A stretch of 52,820 nucleotides of DNA from CBFHSD01 sp965658375 (GCA_965658375.1 CBFHSD010000013.1:1-52820), one strand, 5' to 3'; counted from the stretch's first letter, positions 1 to 8,796 are shown. The notes: a model not told the origin generated them from the letters alone. Translations and numbers: made by a program.

Positions 1-174
1 CACGACCGTTGGTTCTTAGATCGTGTTTGTACACACATTCTTGCGTTTGAAGGAGAATCTCAAGTATACTACTACGAAGGAGGTTTTACAGACTATGAAG
101 CCAACAAACAGAAACGTTTGGGTAACACTGAACCAAAACGGTTCAAGTACAAGAAACTTGTGAAAACAGATTAA
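1..174 (+). CDS. ettA: EttA-like ABC-F ATPase, C-terminal end (partial)
   Basis: The last 57 codons of a gene that enters from the left edge and ends with TAA at 172-174. The peptide begins HDRWFLDRV and continues with an ILAFEGES stretch, then KRLG and PKRFKYKKL near the end. This is the tail of the second ABC domain (H-loop histidine in HDRWFLDR) of ABC-F proteins of the EttA type, which bind the ribosomal E site and gate the first elongation steps according to ATP/ADP level. Length and the Walker motifs cannot be checked because the rest lies outside the window. A strong hairpin terminator follows at once. Family assignment is confident; EttA rather than another ABC-F rests on the KRLG...PKR.KYK tail. 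Confidence 0.85.
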   Translation, partial: HDRWFLDRVCTHILAFEGESQVYYYEGGFTDYEANKQKRLGNTEPKRFKYKKLVKTD

Positions 175-180
175 TAAAAA

Positions 181-209
181 AGGGCAATGAAAATTTCATC
201 GCCCTTTTT
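181..209 (+). terminator. Rho-independent terminator after the ABC-F gene, probably bidirectional
   Basis: A 10-bp stem with one A/C mismatch (AGGGCAATGA pairing with TCATCGCCCT) around an AAATT loop, followed by TTTTT. The A-run on the left side becomes a T-run on the minus strand, so the hairpin can also stop htpG transcription arriving from the right. Confidence 0.85.
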
Positions 210-225
210 GTAACTTCTTTATCGT

Positions 226-438
226 TTAATACAGCTTGGTATTGTCTCTGTATCCTGGTAAATCTTGGTAGATGATACCACCCGATTGACTCCAGTCATC
301 AAAGTACTCATAGCACTCAATAATTTCTATCTTCTCTTGTGGGTAAGGAATGCTTTCTATTGAATAAGATCTAAACTTCTCTTCACAAAAGAGCTTAAGT
401 CTTCCCCTTTCAACATATTCTGGCTCAACATAGCCAAA
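226..438 (-). other. Open frame without a start codon, coding-like tail downstream of htpG
   Basis: A 70-codon minus-strand open frame runs from a TGA at 439-441 to a TAA at 226-228. Its first part overlaps the end of htpG in another frame; the remaining 43 codons lie in the otherwise empty space between htpG and the terminator. The end of the peptide (ECYEYFDDWSQSGG, then IYQDLPGY and KLY) looks like real protein. There is no ATG, GTG or TTG in the frame. It may be the remnant of a gene whose front was lost or frameshifted, an unusual frameshift extension of HtpG, or chance. I do not recognise a family. Confidence 0.3.
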
Positions 439-2252
439 TCAATTCCCTGCTTTGTCAGACTCACTTTTTTATCCGTATCCGTCTCTACAAGAATTTTACT
501 CACCAAAGGATGATTCTCATTAACGGTGAGGTTGTACATTTCAAAATTACCTCCCATACCAAATGGCGATCCGCCACCAACTTCTTGCTGCTCCATCATT
601 CTTCTCATGAACTCAGGACGTGTAATAACAAAAGGCTCTGTGGTTTCATCAAGAGACTCAAACTGCACCGTGTATTTACTCTTATCAACAACGGTTTCAA
701 CGGTTTCAGTAAGTTCTTTTTGTTGATCCTCGGTTAGGGTTACCTCAGGCCTGTCAGATTTCTCAATCAATTTCTCCAAAGTATCGGCATCTACTCTTGC
801 AAACTTCACCTTCTCAATCTTAGTCTCTAAGTTTTGAATCAAATGAGACGTTAAAGGAGAATCCATCACAATTACATCATACCCTTTGGTATTTGCTTTT
901 TCAATGAAGCTATGCTGACCAACTGCATCGTTGGTATAAAGAATAACTGTGTCGCCATCCTTATTGGTCTGATTTTCAGTAATCTTCTCTTTGTACTCTT
1001 CTATGGTAGCGTATTTGGCCTGTGTATTCTTAAACAAGAAAGACTTTTGAATTCTGTCAAAGAACTTCTCATCAGTAAGCATTCCATATTCTAGAAACAC
1101 CTTAATATCATCCCATTTATTCTCAAAATCCTCTCTATCTTTTTTGAACATCCCAGCAAGCTTGTCAGCAACCTTTTTGGTAATGTGAGCAGAAATTTTC
1201 TTCACATTTCCATCTTCTTGCAAGTAAGATCTAGAAACGTTCAATGGAATATCTGGAGAATCAATCACCCCATGTAGTAAGGTTAAAAACTCAGGAACTA
1301 TGTTCTCTACAGAATCTGTGATAAACACCTGATTGCTATAAAGCTGAATTTTATTTCGCTGCATTTGAATATTGTTCTGCAGCTTTGGGAAGTAAAGAAT
1401 ACCAGTTAGCTTAAAAGGATAATCTACATTCAAATGAATGTGGAATAAAGGTTCCTCAAAAGTCATTGGGTACAACTCACGGTAAAAGTTGTTGTAATCT
1501 TCTCCGCTAAGATCTGCAGGTTTTTTCGTCCATGCTGGTTCGGGATTATTGATGATGTTGTCAACTGTGCGTTGCAATTGTTTCACATTCCCATTCTCGT
1601 CTTTATCGCCAAAGGGATCATCATAAGACTCTTGTTTTGTTCCAAATTTGATAGGAACCGGTAAGAACTTACAGTATTTATCTAAGATGCCTCCTATTCT
1701 ACTGTCTTCTAAAAACTCTTTAGAGTCTTCATCTAGGTGAAGAACAATGTCCGTTCCTCGCTCTTCTTTCTTGCCTTTGACTATCTTATAATTAGGAGAC
1801 CCATCACATGACCAAACAATTGCAGGCTCATCTGTATGAGATTTGGATTTAACCTCAACTTCTTTAGCCACCATAAAAGCGGAATAGAATCCTAAACCGA
1901 AGTTTCCTATGATTCCGGTATCTTCTGTTTTTCCTTCGTATTGCTCCAAAAATTCTTGTGCTCCAGAAAATGCTACTTGATTCAAGTATTTTTTTGCTTC
2001 TGCTTCACTTAAGCCAATACCCTTATCTGTTATGGTAAGTGTGCCCGCTTCTTTATCAATTTCAACGCTAACTTGTAAATCTCCAAGTTCTCCTTTGTAT
2101 TCGCCCATTTTTGAAAGAGCGCGCATTTTAAGTGATGCATCTACAGCGTTAGAGACCAATTCTCTCAAAAATATTTCATGATCACTGTAAAGAAACTTCT
2201 TGATGATCGGAAAGATATTTTCCGACTCAACTTTAATCTTGCCTTGTGCCAT
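357..2252 (-). CDS. htpG: Molecular chaperone HtpG (Hsp90)
   Basis: 631 residues, the normal length for bacterial Hsp90, a homodimeric ATP-dependent cytosolic chaperone. The N-terminal GHKL ATPase domain is complete: E31/N35/D38 in ELVSNAVDAS, DKGIGL at 76-81 and the GNFGLGFYSAF lid segment at 116-126. The middle domain carries the conserved SRSYLQED stretch that contacts the ATP phosphate. The C-terminal dimer domain ends with SSFVKRSLDLIQ. The ATG at 2250-2252 gives the usual MAQGKI start. It stands alone on the minus strand; a broken AraC-type gene lies 115 nt upstream and a perfect 15-nt palindrome lies 25 nt before the start. Confidence 0.98.
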   Translation of the reverse strand: MAQGKIKVESENIFPIIKKFLYSDHEIFLRELVSNAVDASLKMRALSKMGEYKGELGDLQVSVEIDKEAGTLTITDKGIGLSEAEAKKYLNQVAFSGAQEFLEQYEGKTEDTGIIGNFGLGFYSAFMVAKEVEVKSKSHTDEPAIVWSCDGSPNYKIVKGKKEERGTDIVLHLDEDSKEFLEDSRIGGILDKYCKFLPVPIKFGTKQESYDDPFGDKDENGNVKQLQRTVDNIINNPEPAWTKKPADLSGEDYNNFYRELYPMTFEEPLFHIHLNVDYPFKLTGILYFPKLQNNIQMQRNKIQLYSNQVFITDSVENIVPEFLTLLHGVIDSPDIPLNVSRSYLQEDGNVKKISAHITKKVADKLAGMFKKDREDFENKWDDIKVFLEYGMLTDEKFFDRIQKSFLFKNTQAKYATIEEYKEKITENQTNKDGDTVILYTNDAVGQHSFIEKANTKGYDVIVMDSPLTSHLIQNLETKIEKVKFARVDADTLEKLIEKSDRPEVTLTEDQQKELTETVETVVDKSKYTVQFESLDETTEPFVITRPEFMRRMMEQQEVGGGSPFGMGGNFEMYNLTVNENHPLVSKILVETDTDKKVSLTKQGIDLAMLSQNMLKGEDLSSFVKRSLDLIQ

Positions 2253-2277
2253 TGTTTTAACTTTTTTATTTGCACAC

Positions 2278-2292
2278 AGCGTTTCAAACGCT
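2278..2292. promoter_or_regulatory. Perfect palindrome upstream of htpG, possible operator
   Basis: AGCGTTTCAAACGCT is a 7-1-7 perfect inverted repeat 25 nt before the htpG start codon. It does not match CIRCE (TTAGCACTC-N9-GAGTGCTAA). It may be a regulator binding site or a 5' UTR hairpin; no further evidence can be seen in this window. Confidence 0.35.
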
Positions 2293-2367
2293 ATGCCAGT
2301 AGAAAAAGAATGACAGCTTGTCCTTTTCTTTGAAAAATTGACCGATTGAACCTATACTTTTCGACAG

Positions 2368-2880
2368 TTAAAGCATGTTTTCGGCAGTGAAGACCGCGTT
2401 CCCACTATCCATTTTGTATTGTTTTGGCAGAATGCCAAATTGCTTTCTAAAAGCATCTGAAAAATGGCTTAGATTGGAATAACCAATTTCATAACCCACT
2501 TCTGAAACATTGAGATCTTTTGTGCTTAATAGGTTTCGCGCTTTTTCCATTCGGTACTCTTGAAAGTACTTATAAATCGTCTTACCAAAAACCTGTTTAA
2601 TCAAGTCTTTTAATTTTGAAGCACTTAGGCCAAATTCATCTACCAAAAATTGAATGGTAGGCGCATTTGTTAAATCTAAGATTAAATAATCTTTTACCTG
2701 AAAGGCTTTCTCATAATCTTGCCCTCTTACGCTAGAAGTCAACATCTGTTTTCTTCTTTGCTCTAAACGTTCAAAGAAAAAATTTGCCAACGCCAAAGCA
2801 TAGGTTCTCACTTTTTGAGTTCTAAATGTACTTGCAGAAGATGCACTTATAAGCCTTTGTAGCATAAAATCCATATCCAT
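2368..2880 (-). CDS. AraC-family DNA-binding domain, C-terminal piece of a broken regulator
   Basis: 170 codons covering the complete AraC/XylS double helix-turn-helix domain; the segments LVDEFGLSASKLKDLIKQ, VGYEIGYSNLSHFSDAF and FGILPKQYK are diagnostic. The first residues after the ATG correspond to the middle of a full-length regulator of about 330 residues, whose N-terminal part is encoded just upstream in other frames (see the pseudogene entry). An ATG allows the piece to be translated as a free DNA-binding domain, but nothing shows that it is. It is on the same strand as htpG and 115 nt upstream of it. Confidence 0.7.
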   Translation of the reverse strand: MDMDFMLQRLISASSASTFRTQKVRTYALALANFFFERLEQRRKQMLTSSVRGQDYEKAFQVKDYLILDLTNAPTIQFLVDEFGLSASKLKDLIKQVFGKTIYKYFQEYRMEKARNLLSTKDLNVSEVGYEIGYSNLSHFSDAFRKQFGILPKQYKMDSGNAVFTAENML

Positions 2881-3389
2881 GTTGATGTGCTCGTGTGAGC
2901 AATGGTTTCTTAGATTTTATCGCTTTAATCAGGTAAGAAGAGTGATCACTCACATAATGATTTAAATAACCATTAAAAAAACGCATGACAATCCAATTGA
3001 ACTCTACATCTACCGGAAAACAATATGAAGTATCTGTTTTGGCATTTGAAAAAATAGCTGATTTGTTTGCGTTTGATCCAAAAAATTGGAGTTGATTTTG
3101 ATTACTAACTTGCTAAAAAGTTGGTGCATCGCAAAAAATCAAATCAAAAAAAACCATCAGGCTCAAAAGCTAGTTTCTTGAAGGTTACTAGCTTGTTAAT
3201 TGTTCCTTTTAGCAAGGAAACCTCAAAATCAGGATCTACAATAAAGGGTTTCCAACTTCCCTCTCCAAAAGTTTTGTTGAAGATGTACTTTTTTGTCTTA
3301 GCTTCATGGATCTCTTCAGATTGAAAAAGTTTATCGGTATTGTTGAATACCTGATCCAATGGTCCAGCGCTAAAGGTGATTTCGTTCAT
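2368..3389 (-). pseudogene. AraC-family transcriptional regulator broken by frameshifts and a stop
   Basis: Three consecutive minus-strand segments add up to one Bacteroidota-type AraC regulator. Segment 1 (3389-3144) starts with ATG and holds the beginning of the sensor domain (FNKTFGEGSWKPFIVDPDFE). It stops at a TGA directly after a run of eight T. Reading one base differently there continues with DLIFCDAPTF to a TAG at 3113-3115. Segment 2 (about 3112-2890) continues in that frame with LQFFGSNANKSAIF, DTSYCFPVDVEFNW and SSYLIKAIKSKKPLLTR. A second shift near 2888-2895 would join it as EHINMDMDFML to segment 3, the HTH domain. Two shifts and one stop make simple error less likely than decay, but the T8 run is error-prone. 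Confidence 0.75.
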
Positions 3390-3687
3390 AGTGAAGTGTG
3401 AATTATCAGACTTTTTTATTTAATCAATTGAGAAGGTAGAATAAAATTTGCCTTTACGCAAAAAGGGGAAGACTTTTTAGCCTCCCCCTTTAACCTGCAG
3501 TGCGTTATACCTAACCAAAAAACAAACCATGAAAAATTAAAAAGCTACACTGCTGTTTTGAAGACTCATTAAGCTGCTCGTATTCGAGTTTCTTAAGCGT
3601 CTTTCACTCCCTTGCGCAACAAAGATATTTTTCCTTCGTTTAATTTTAACATTATGTTAATTTTACGGCAAATGAGTTCTTTTTGCG
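3390..3687. other. 298-bp intergenic region without a gene
   Basis: Between the broken AraC gene and the S46 peptidase stop codon I find only the terminator at 3460-3492. No open frame with coding character was seen on either strand. Confidence 0.6.
3460..3492 (-). terminator. Terminator of the S46 peptidase gene
   Basis: On the minus strand GGGGGAGGC pairs with GTCTTCCCC (two G-T wobbles) around a TAAAAA loop and is followed by TTTTT. It lies about 200 nt beyond the stop codon of the peptidase gene. Confidence 0.7.
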
Positions 3688-5883
3688 TTACTTTTCTTCT
3701 TCATTCATTTGAGCACTCTCTTTCTCAGTTTCATTTTTAGCAAAATCAAGTTCATCTATAAGATGTTGAGCACCGGCAAATTTTTCGACAATAAAAAGCA
3801 CATATCTAATATCTACCATAATGTTTCTGCAACGGTCTGGGTCAAACATTATATCACTCATGGTGCTTTCCCAAGTGCGGTCAAAATTTAAACCAATCAA
3901 CTGCCCTTTGCTATTTAGTGCGGGAGAACCAGAGTTACCGCCTGTAGTATGATTAGAAGCGATAAAACACACGCGCATATCTCCATTTTCATCTGCCCAG
4001 TTACCAAAATCTTTTGCTTCCCATAGCTCTACCAACTTGGGTGAAACTGAGAATTCTTTTGTAGAATTATCCATTTTCTGAATGATACCATCTACTGTTG
4101 TGTAGTAGCTATAACTCACTCCATCTTTGGGCTCATAACCTTCTACTTGACCATATGCGAGTCTCAAAGTAAAGTTGGCATTCGGGTAATACACTTTCTC
4201 GTTTGGTAGTGCTACCATAATCAATTGCATATAGTCTTTTGCAAAACTCTGTAACTTGCTGTCAATAGCACCCAATTCTGGGCGAACCTCAAGACTGTAG
4301 GTATCAATTAACCCTTTACCCATCAAGTAGAAAGGATCTGATTCGATTGTCTTCTTCATTTTCTTTGGGCTCATTGCAAGTAGCTTTTCTACTTCGATTG
4401 CACTCGAGAAGTAAGAATTCTCTAGTTCTTCGCTCGCATTAAACTTTGACTCTGCTCCAAAATTGTCTGCAATGCTTTGCGGAACTTTTTTCCCCTCCAT
4501 CAATTCAAGATAAAGCGGCATCATTTCCACCAAGAGTTCTGCATCAATAGCTTGATGGTAATTCTTAAAGTGCCCTTTGCTCGAGGCTTTTAACTTCTCT
4601 ACTGCTTTTGTCCGTTGCTCTTCGCTTAACTCTTCATTTGTTAAAGCCGCAAAGCCATGTGCATAGCGCAACACTTCTGGACCGTAGTAGTATAGCTCAA
4701 TCAACATTTCTCTAGAAAAACTGAGTGCTTGTTTCTGTTCATATAAGTGACCGTATTCTACTGGAATATGCATCGCAGAACCATACTTATCTTGGTCAGA
4801 ATGCATCACTTCTTCCAACTTACGCTCAAAGTCTAACTTCTTATTAACCGCATCTAAACGGTACAAGCCATTGTTTTGGCCAATCCATTTTTTCCATGCA
4901 TTAGAAATACGCGATTGTTTGGCAGCATATTGAATGTTAACTTTCTTATCCGCATCCATATACTTCGCCATGACTTCTAGAGAAGTATCGCGCATTTTAA
5001 TACGTGCAGGATTCAATGTTTCCATGATGTATTGTACCTGTACAGCAGGCAAATACTCCTCTGTGGTTCCTGGAAAACCATACACCATTGTAAAATCACC
5101 TTTCTCGTAACCATCTAGCGAAATCTGAAGGTGATATGCCTCACTCATTGGCACATTCGCTTCATCGTATTTTGCAGGGGAACCATCTGGCGATGTATAA
5201 ATTCTGAACATGCTAAAATCTCCGGTATGGCGCGGCCACATCCAATTGTCCGTATCAAAACCGAATTTACCTATAGATGATGGTGGAGCACCTACCAAGC
5301 GAATATCTGCAAACTCTTCTGTAATGAACATGTAATAGTAGTTTCCTTTAAAGAAGGGCTTGATCACCACTTTAATAAACTCATTGGTCTCTTTTTCTTT
5401 CTTAAGTGCCGCAATATTTTCTTGCATCAAGTTTTGCTGCTGCTCCAAAGTCAATTCATCAGTAATACCTTCAAACACTGCTTTGGTTACATCTTCCATA
5501 CTTCTTATAAAAGTGACGGATAAACCTTTGTTCGGCACTTCCTCTTCTTCGCTCATTGCCCAAAAACCCTCTGTGAGGTAATCGTTTTCTACAGAAGAAT
5601 GCGATTGAATAGCTCCATACCCACAATGGTGATTGGTCAATACAAGACCATTTGAACTTATGACTTCTCCAGTACATCCACCACCAAAAATGACAACAGC
5701 ATCTTTTAAACTACTTTTATTGGTACTGTAGATGTCTTCTGGCGAAATCTCAAGCCCCATGGAATACATATCGTCTTGATTCAAGGACTCTAATAACATT
5801 GGAAGCCACATCCCTTCTTTTGCTCGAAGCGCTCCAGTAAAGCACATAAAAATCAATACTAAAAGACCTGTTTTTTTCATCAT
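3688..5883 (-). CDS. S46 family serine dipeptidyl-peptidase, DPP11-like
   Basis: 731 residues with an N-terminal signal peptide (MMKKTGLLVLIF...LRA). S46 peptidases (DPP7 and DPP11) act in the periplasm and release dipeptides from peptide N-termini. The chymotrypsin-like core is intact: TNHHCGYG near residue 85 (catalytic His) and GGNSGSP with catalytic Ser651. Arg669 in NFDRTWE aligns with the arginine that makes Porphyromonas DPP11 prefer Asp/Glu at P1; DPP7 has glycine there. Specificity for acidic P1 residues is therefore inferred. The C-terminal VDIRYVLFIVEKFAGA stretch is typical. Likely partners in the window are DPP4 and the POT transporter at 29.4-33.2 kb. Monocistronic, with its own terminator. 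Confidence 0.93.
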   Translation of the reverse strand: MMKKTGLLVLIFMCFTGALRAKEGMWLPMLLESLNQDDMYSMGLEISPEDIYSTNKSSLKDAVVIFGGGCTGEVISSNGLVLTNHHCGYGAIQSHSSVENDYLTEGFWAMSEEEEVPNKGLSVTFIRSMEDVTKAVFEGITDELTLEQQQNLMQENIAALKKEKETNEFIKVVIKPFFKGNYYYMFITEEFADIRLVGAPPSSIGKFGFDTDNWMWPRHTGDFSMFRIYTSPDGSPAKYDEANVPMSEAYHLQISLDGYEKGDFTMVYGFPGTTEEYLPAVQVQYIMETLNPARIKMRDTSLEVMAKYMDADKKVNIQYAAKQSRISNAWKKWIGQNNGLYRLDAVNKKLDFERKLEEVMHSDQDKYGSAMHIPVEYGHLYEQKQALSFSREMLIELYYYGPEVLRYAHGFAALTNEELSEEQRTKAVEKLKASSKGHFKNYHQAIDAELLVEMMPLYLELMEGKKVPQSIADNFGAESKFNASEELENSYFSSAIEVEKLLAMSPKKMKKTIESDPFYLMGKGLIDTYSLEVRPELGAIDSKLQSFAKDYMQLIMVALPNEKVYYPNANFTLRLAYGQVEGYEPKDGVSYSYYTTVDGIIQKMDNSTKEFSVSPKLVELWEAKDFGNWADENGDMRVCFIASNHTTGGNSGSPALNSKGQLIGLNFDRTWESTMSDIMFDPDRCRNIMVDIRYVLFIVEKFAGAQHLIDELDFAKNETEKESAQMNEEEK

Positions 5884-5983
5884 TTAATAGTTTGACGCTA
5901 AACTAATCTATCTGCTCAATTGTTCGAAATTTACATTGCCATGAATTCTACAATAACACCGAAAATTATTCAAACAAAGCCTT

Positions 5984-5991
5984 TAGTTTTG
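5984..5991 (+). promoter_or_regulatory. -7 promoter element TAGTTTTG, 4 nt before a start codon
   Basis: Exact match to the Bacteroidota TAnnTTTG element, followed by CCAC and the ATG of the 189-residue gene. No good TTTG lies 19 nt further upstream. The position predicts transcription starting at or next to the ATG. Confidence 0.5.
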
Positions 5992-5995
5992 CCAC

Positions 5996-6565
5996 ATGCA
6001 TAGCATAGAACCCTATTGGAATTGGAGAAATCTTTACACAGCAGAATCTGATCCTGACTCTCCTTTTTATGGAAGAATTTACAGTGAATTTGAATTTCAA
6101 GATGCTGTTTATGACCATGTGATTCATCCTCAGTGGGATTCATTTGAGTCCAACACCCTATTCATCAAAATCTTGTTCACCGACTATGAGGACGGATTTA
6201 CCATTATTGAAATGATTGGAGAATGGAACGACTGTTTGTACAATGACATCATGTACCTTAAAAGAGAAGTTATTGATCTATTGAGTGACCTTGGAATCAA
6301 TAAATTTATTCTGATTGGAGAAAATGTCATGAACTTTCACAGTTCAGATGATAGTTATTATGAAGAATGGTTTGAAGAAGTAGAAGACGGCTGGATTGCT
6401 CTTCTCAATTTTCGGGAACACGTTCTGAGCGATTTTGCCCAAATAAACATCGATCAATATTTCTTATCTGGAGGAAACTTGCAAGAAGTTGCTTGGAGGA
6501 CATACCGACCGTTGCAATTGTTCCAAAAAATTGAAGAACAGGTAAGTAAGCGAATTGGTGTTTAG
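5996..6565 (+). CDS. Conserved hypothetical protein (189 aa)
   Basis: A soluble acidic protein without signal peptide or membrane segments. Distinctive segments are SIEPYWNWRNLY, IHPQWDSFESNTLFIKILF, IIEMIGEWNDCLYNDIMYLKR, FILIGENVMNFH and YYEEWFEEVEDGWI. It resembles, from memory, an uncharacterised family conserved among Bacteroidota; I know no function. The ATG follows a TAnnTTTG element by 4 nt, which supports this start. Its last four bases overlap convergently with the stop of the minus-strand Omp85-type gene. Confidence 0.85.
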   Translation: MHSIEPYWNWRNLYTAESDPDSPFYGRIYSEFEFQDAVYDHVIHPQWDSFESNTLFIKILFTDYEDGFTIIEMIGEWNDCLYNDIMYLKREVIDLLSDLGINKFILIGENVMNFHSSDDSYYEEWFEEVEDGWIALLNFREHVLSDFAQINIDQYFLSGGNLQEVAWRTYRPLQLFQKIEEQVSKRIGV

Positions 6566-7686
6566 AAAAACTCACCAATACCAATGTAAACTCCAAAGTT
6601 TGAATCTGTAGTGTAGGCAGCATCTACCCTCAAATGCATTTTGTTTTCCAAGTCGAGTTTTAATCTCAGACCACCACCAAAACTGGCTCTCCAATAGCTG
6701 GTTAAATCCTCCCAAGAAGAACCAACTGCTCCTAGCTCAGCAAAAGCGGCAACACCTATTCCATAAGCATTGAAGCCACTTCTCCATTCTGCTTGATTGA
6801 ACCAAGCAAAGCGATCTCTATACTCGCCCCACACATAACCTCTCATGCGCTGTTGATTGCCTAAAGAAACCAATTGATAAAACGGCACATTACCATACTG
6901 GAGAGCGCTAGAAGATCTTAATGCGAGCACCTGCTCATCTAAATCAAAAAACTTTCTCAGGTCCATTTCAATAGCGCTAAAACCAAATTCATCTCCCACA
7001 AAGGATAAAGGAGCTAGTGATTTCACCTCTACAAAAGTCCCGCTACTAGTGGCAAAAAGATGGTCTCTGTTATCAAAAGAATAGGCAGCTCCAAGTTGAT
7101 GAGTAAAACCTCCTTGAGAGCCGTAAATCTGACCTGTAACAAGCTCTCCCCGAATATCTAGATCATTTATTTGTGCTGTACTTAGCCTCCAATGTACCCC
7201 TACTCTATGCTTACTCTTTCCAATTCTTCTTAAGAAAAGTTGCTGTGTAGAAAACTCAAAACTGGTGTAGTCTTCTTCTGTTTCATCCTCATTTCCAATC
7301 CCATAATAGGAATAAGGAAAATAAAGAAGAGCACTTCTTCCTGGAATAAACCATGTGTTGCTTTTGGTATATGCCCTGTTTCCAAAACCAACAATAAATT
7401 GGTTTTTAAGCGTGTAAATGGCACTCAGGTTCCCAAACGAAGACCTTGTGATACTATCTCCCTTTAAAGGACGATGTTCAAAAAGAACATTTCCACCAAA
7501 AGCTAAACTTGTTTCTGGCGTATATGTGATTAAAGGATAAAACTTGCCAACTGTTCTTTTATTGGCTTGCCTTTCCATACGCTCAATGCGTTTCATTTCA
7601 CGTTCAATTTTACGCATAGTTTTCTCTGCAGACTGGGTAAGACCAAGCATTGGAAAAAGCATGAAAATGAAAATGAACCTATTCAT
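6562..7686 (-). CDS. Omp85/BamA-superfamily outer-membrane barrel protein
   Basis: 374 residues: a signal peptide (MNRFIFIFMLFPMLGLTQS), a short basic helix (AEKTMRKIEREMKRIERMER), then an all-beta region with alternating aromatic residues ending in GVYIGIGEFF, the terminal-phenylalanine rule for outer-membrane barrels. The GNQQRMRGYVWGEYRDR segment with its RGY-type motif matches the conserved strand region of the bacterial surface antigen domain. No POTRA domains are present, so it resembles the short patatin/surface-antigen-type barrels. Last gene of a six-gene minus-strand operon, overlapping the Nudix gene by 8 nt. Its substrate is unknown. Confidence 0.85.
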   Translation of the reverse strand: MNRFIFIFMLFPMLGLTQSAEKTMRKIEREMKRIERMERQANKRTVGKFYPLITYTPETSLAFGGNVLFEHRPLKGDSITRSSFGNLSAIYTLKNQFIVGFGNRAYTKSNTWFIPGRSALLYFPYSYYGIGNEDETEEDYTSFEFSTQQLFLRRIGKSKHRVGVHWRLSTAQINDLDIRGELVTGQIYGSQGGFTHQLGAAYSFDNRDHLFATSSGTFVEVKSLAPLSFVGDEFGFSAIEMDLRKFFDLDEQVLALRSSSALQYGNVPFYQLVSLGNQQRMRGYVWGEYRDRFAWFNQAEWRSGFNAYGIGVAAFAELGAVGSSWEDLTSYWRASFGGGLRLKLDLENKMHLRVDAAYTTDSNFGVYIGIGEFF

Positions 7687-8128
7687 TGAGTGTATCTAAC
7701 AAAACTTTAAGTGCTTGTTTATCTGATTCAAAGGTTAACATTTCAGGTTTGATATCACGCAAATGAACCCATTTGAACACTTCGTACTCTTCTAACTGAT
7801 CGGCATTTTCGGGTACAGAACCATCTACCACATAATCTATATCACTTGAATTTGCCAAATAGTAAACAGCTATCACTTGCTCACTTGGTCTTAGCTTTGA
7901 TTGTATAAATGATTCTGTGATGTGCACTAAATCTCCCACCTCGAAACTTAAGTCCAACTCTTCTTGCAACTCTCTTTCAAGACCTTCTTTCAAACCTTCT
8001 TCTAACTCCAAACCACCGCCTGGAAACTTGGTAAAGTAGTGGCCAGAGCCTTTCTCATCTGAGATTAAAATTGATTGACCCTTAATGATAAAGGCATATA
8101 CACGGATATTGAACTTATTTACTTTCAT
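7679..8128 (-). CDS. NUDIX hydrolase
   Basis: 149 residues with a clear Nudix box at 38-60: G38, E44, R52-E53 and E56-E57 occupy the metal-binding positions; Asp59 replaces the usual glycine. The preceding FPGGG is typical. Such enzymes hydrolyse nucleoside diphosphates linked to another group; the substrate cannot be told from the sequence. No signal peptide, so cytosolic. It starts inside the end of the MnmD-like gene (4-nt ATGA overlap) and overlaps the barrel gene, so translation is probably coupled within the operon. Confidence 0.92.
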   Translation of the reverse strand: MKVNKFNIRVYAFIIKGQSILISDEKGSGHYFTKFPGGGLELEEGLKEGLERELQEELDLSFEVGDLVHITESFIQSKLRPSEQVIAVYYLANSSDIDYVVDGSVPENADQLEEYEVFKWVHLRDIKPEMLTFESDKQALKVLLDTLNE

Positions 8129-8796
8129 GATTTATTTGCTCTTAACATTTCTTTCTTTCTAGGTGGTCCAGGCAATCTTTCAACTTCAAAACCAGCTGTT
8201 ATCATATTTCTTCTCACTTGCCCTTTAGCACAATAGGTGACTAACATCCCGCCAGGTTGCATAGCACCGTAAAGTTTCTGGAAGAGTGCTACTGTCCAAA
8301 GATCAGGCTGTGTTGGTGGACCAAAAGCATCAAAGTAGACTAAATTGAAGGCTTCTTGAGGCAGCTCCATAGTGAGGAGATTCTCTTGGATTTTAAGATG
8401 ACTGAACTGTTCGGAAAAAGATGTTCTTCGTCCGTAAGGAGTATCTAAGAAAGATTGAAACGCCTCTTTTACCTTGGTATTTGAAGCATATTTTTCTAAC
8501 TCTAATTCTTGTTGATGTGCAGCATTAATCGGGAATAATTCAATTCCTGTATAATCCAATAGATAATCAGACTCTATCAGATGGTTTAAACTCAACAATA
8601 CATTAAGTCCTGTGCCAATACCCATTTCTAGCAGATCAACATGACCAAACTTGGTGTAAGCCGCCTTTAAACCATTTTGTACATAGACATGCTGAGACTC
8701 TGAAAGCGCCCCAAGCCTGCTGTGGTAAGGTTCATCTAAATGAGGATTGAACAATGAGGGTGAGCCATCTTTGGTAATGATTTTCTTAAGCTGCAT
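8125..8796 (-). CDS. mnmD: MnmD-like tRNA (mnm5s2U34) methyltransferase
   Basis: Carries the Methyltransf_30/DUF752 domain: LLEMGIGTGLNVLLSL (SAM site), YTGIELFPI, YFDAFGPPTQPDLWT and the C-terminal VTYCAKGQVRRNM and RLPGPPRKKEML. It corresponds to the methyltransferase half of MnmC without the FAD oxidase domain, as in MnmD proteins that finish mnm5s2U at tRNA position 34. I chose the ATG at 8794-8796 (MQLKKIITKDGS), which overlaps the AcpH stop by 11 nt; an upstream in-frame ATG at 8826 would add ten residues of low family character. Third from the end of the overlapping operon. Confidence 0.9.
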   Translation of the reverse strand: MQLKKIITKDGSPSLFNPHLDEPYHSRLGALSESQHVYVQNGLKAAYTKFGHVDLLEMGIGTGLNVLLSLNHLIESDYLLDYTGIELFPINAAHQQELELEKYASNTKVKEAFQSFLDTPYGRRTSFSEQFSHLKIQENLLTMELPQEAFNLVYFDAFGPPTQPDLWTVALFQKLYGAMQPGGMLVTYCAKGQVRRNMITAGFEVERLPGPPRKKEMLRANKS

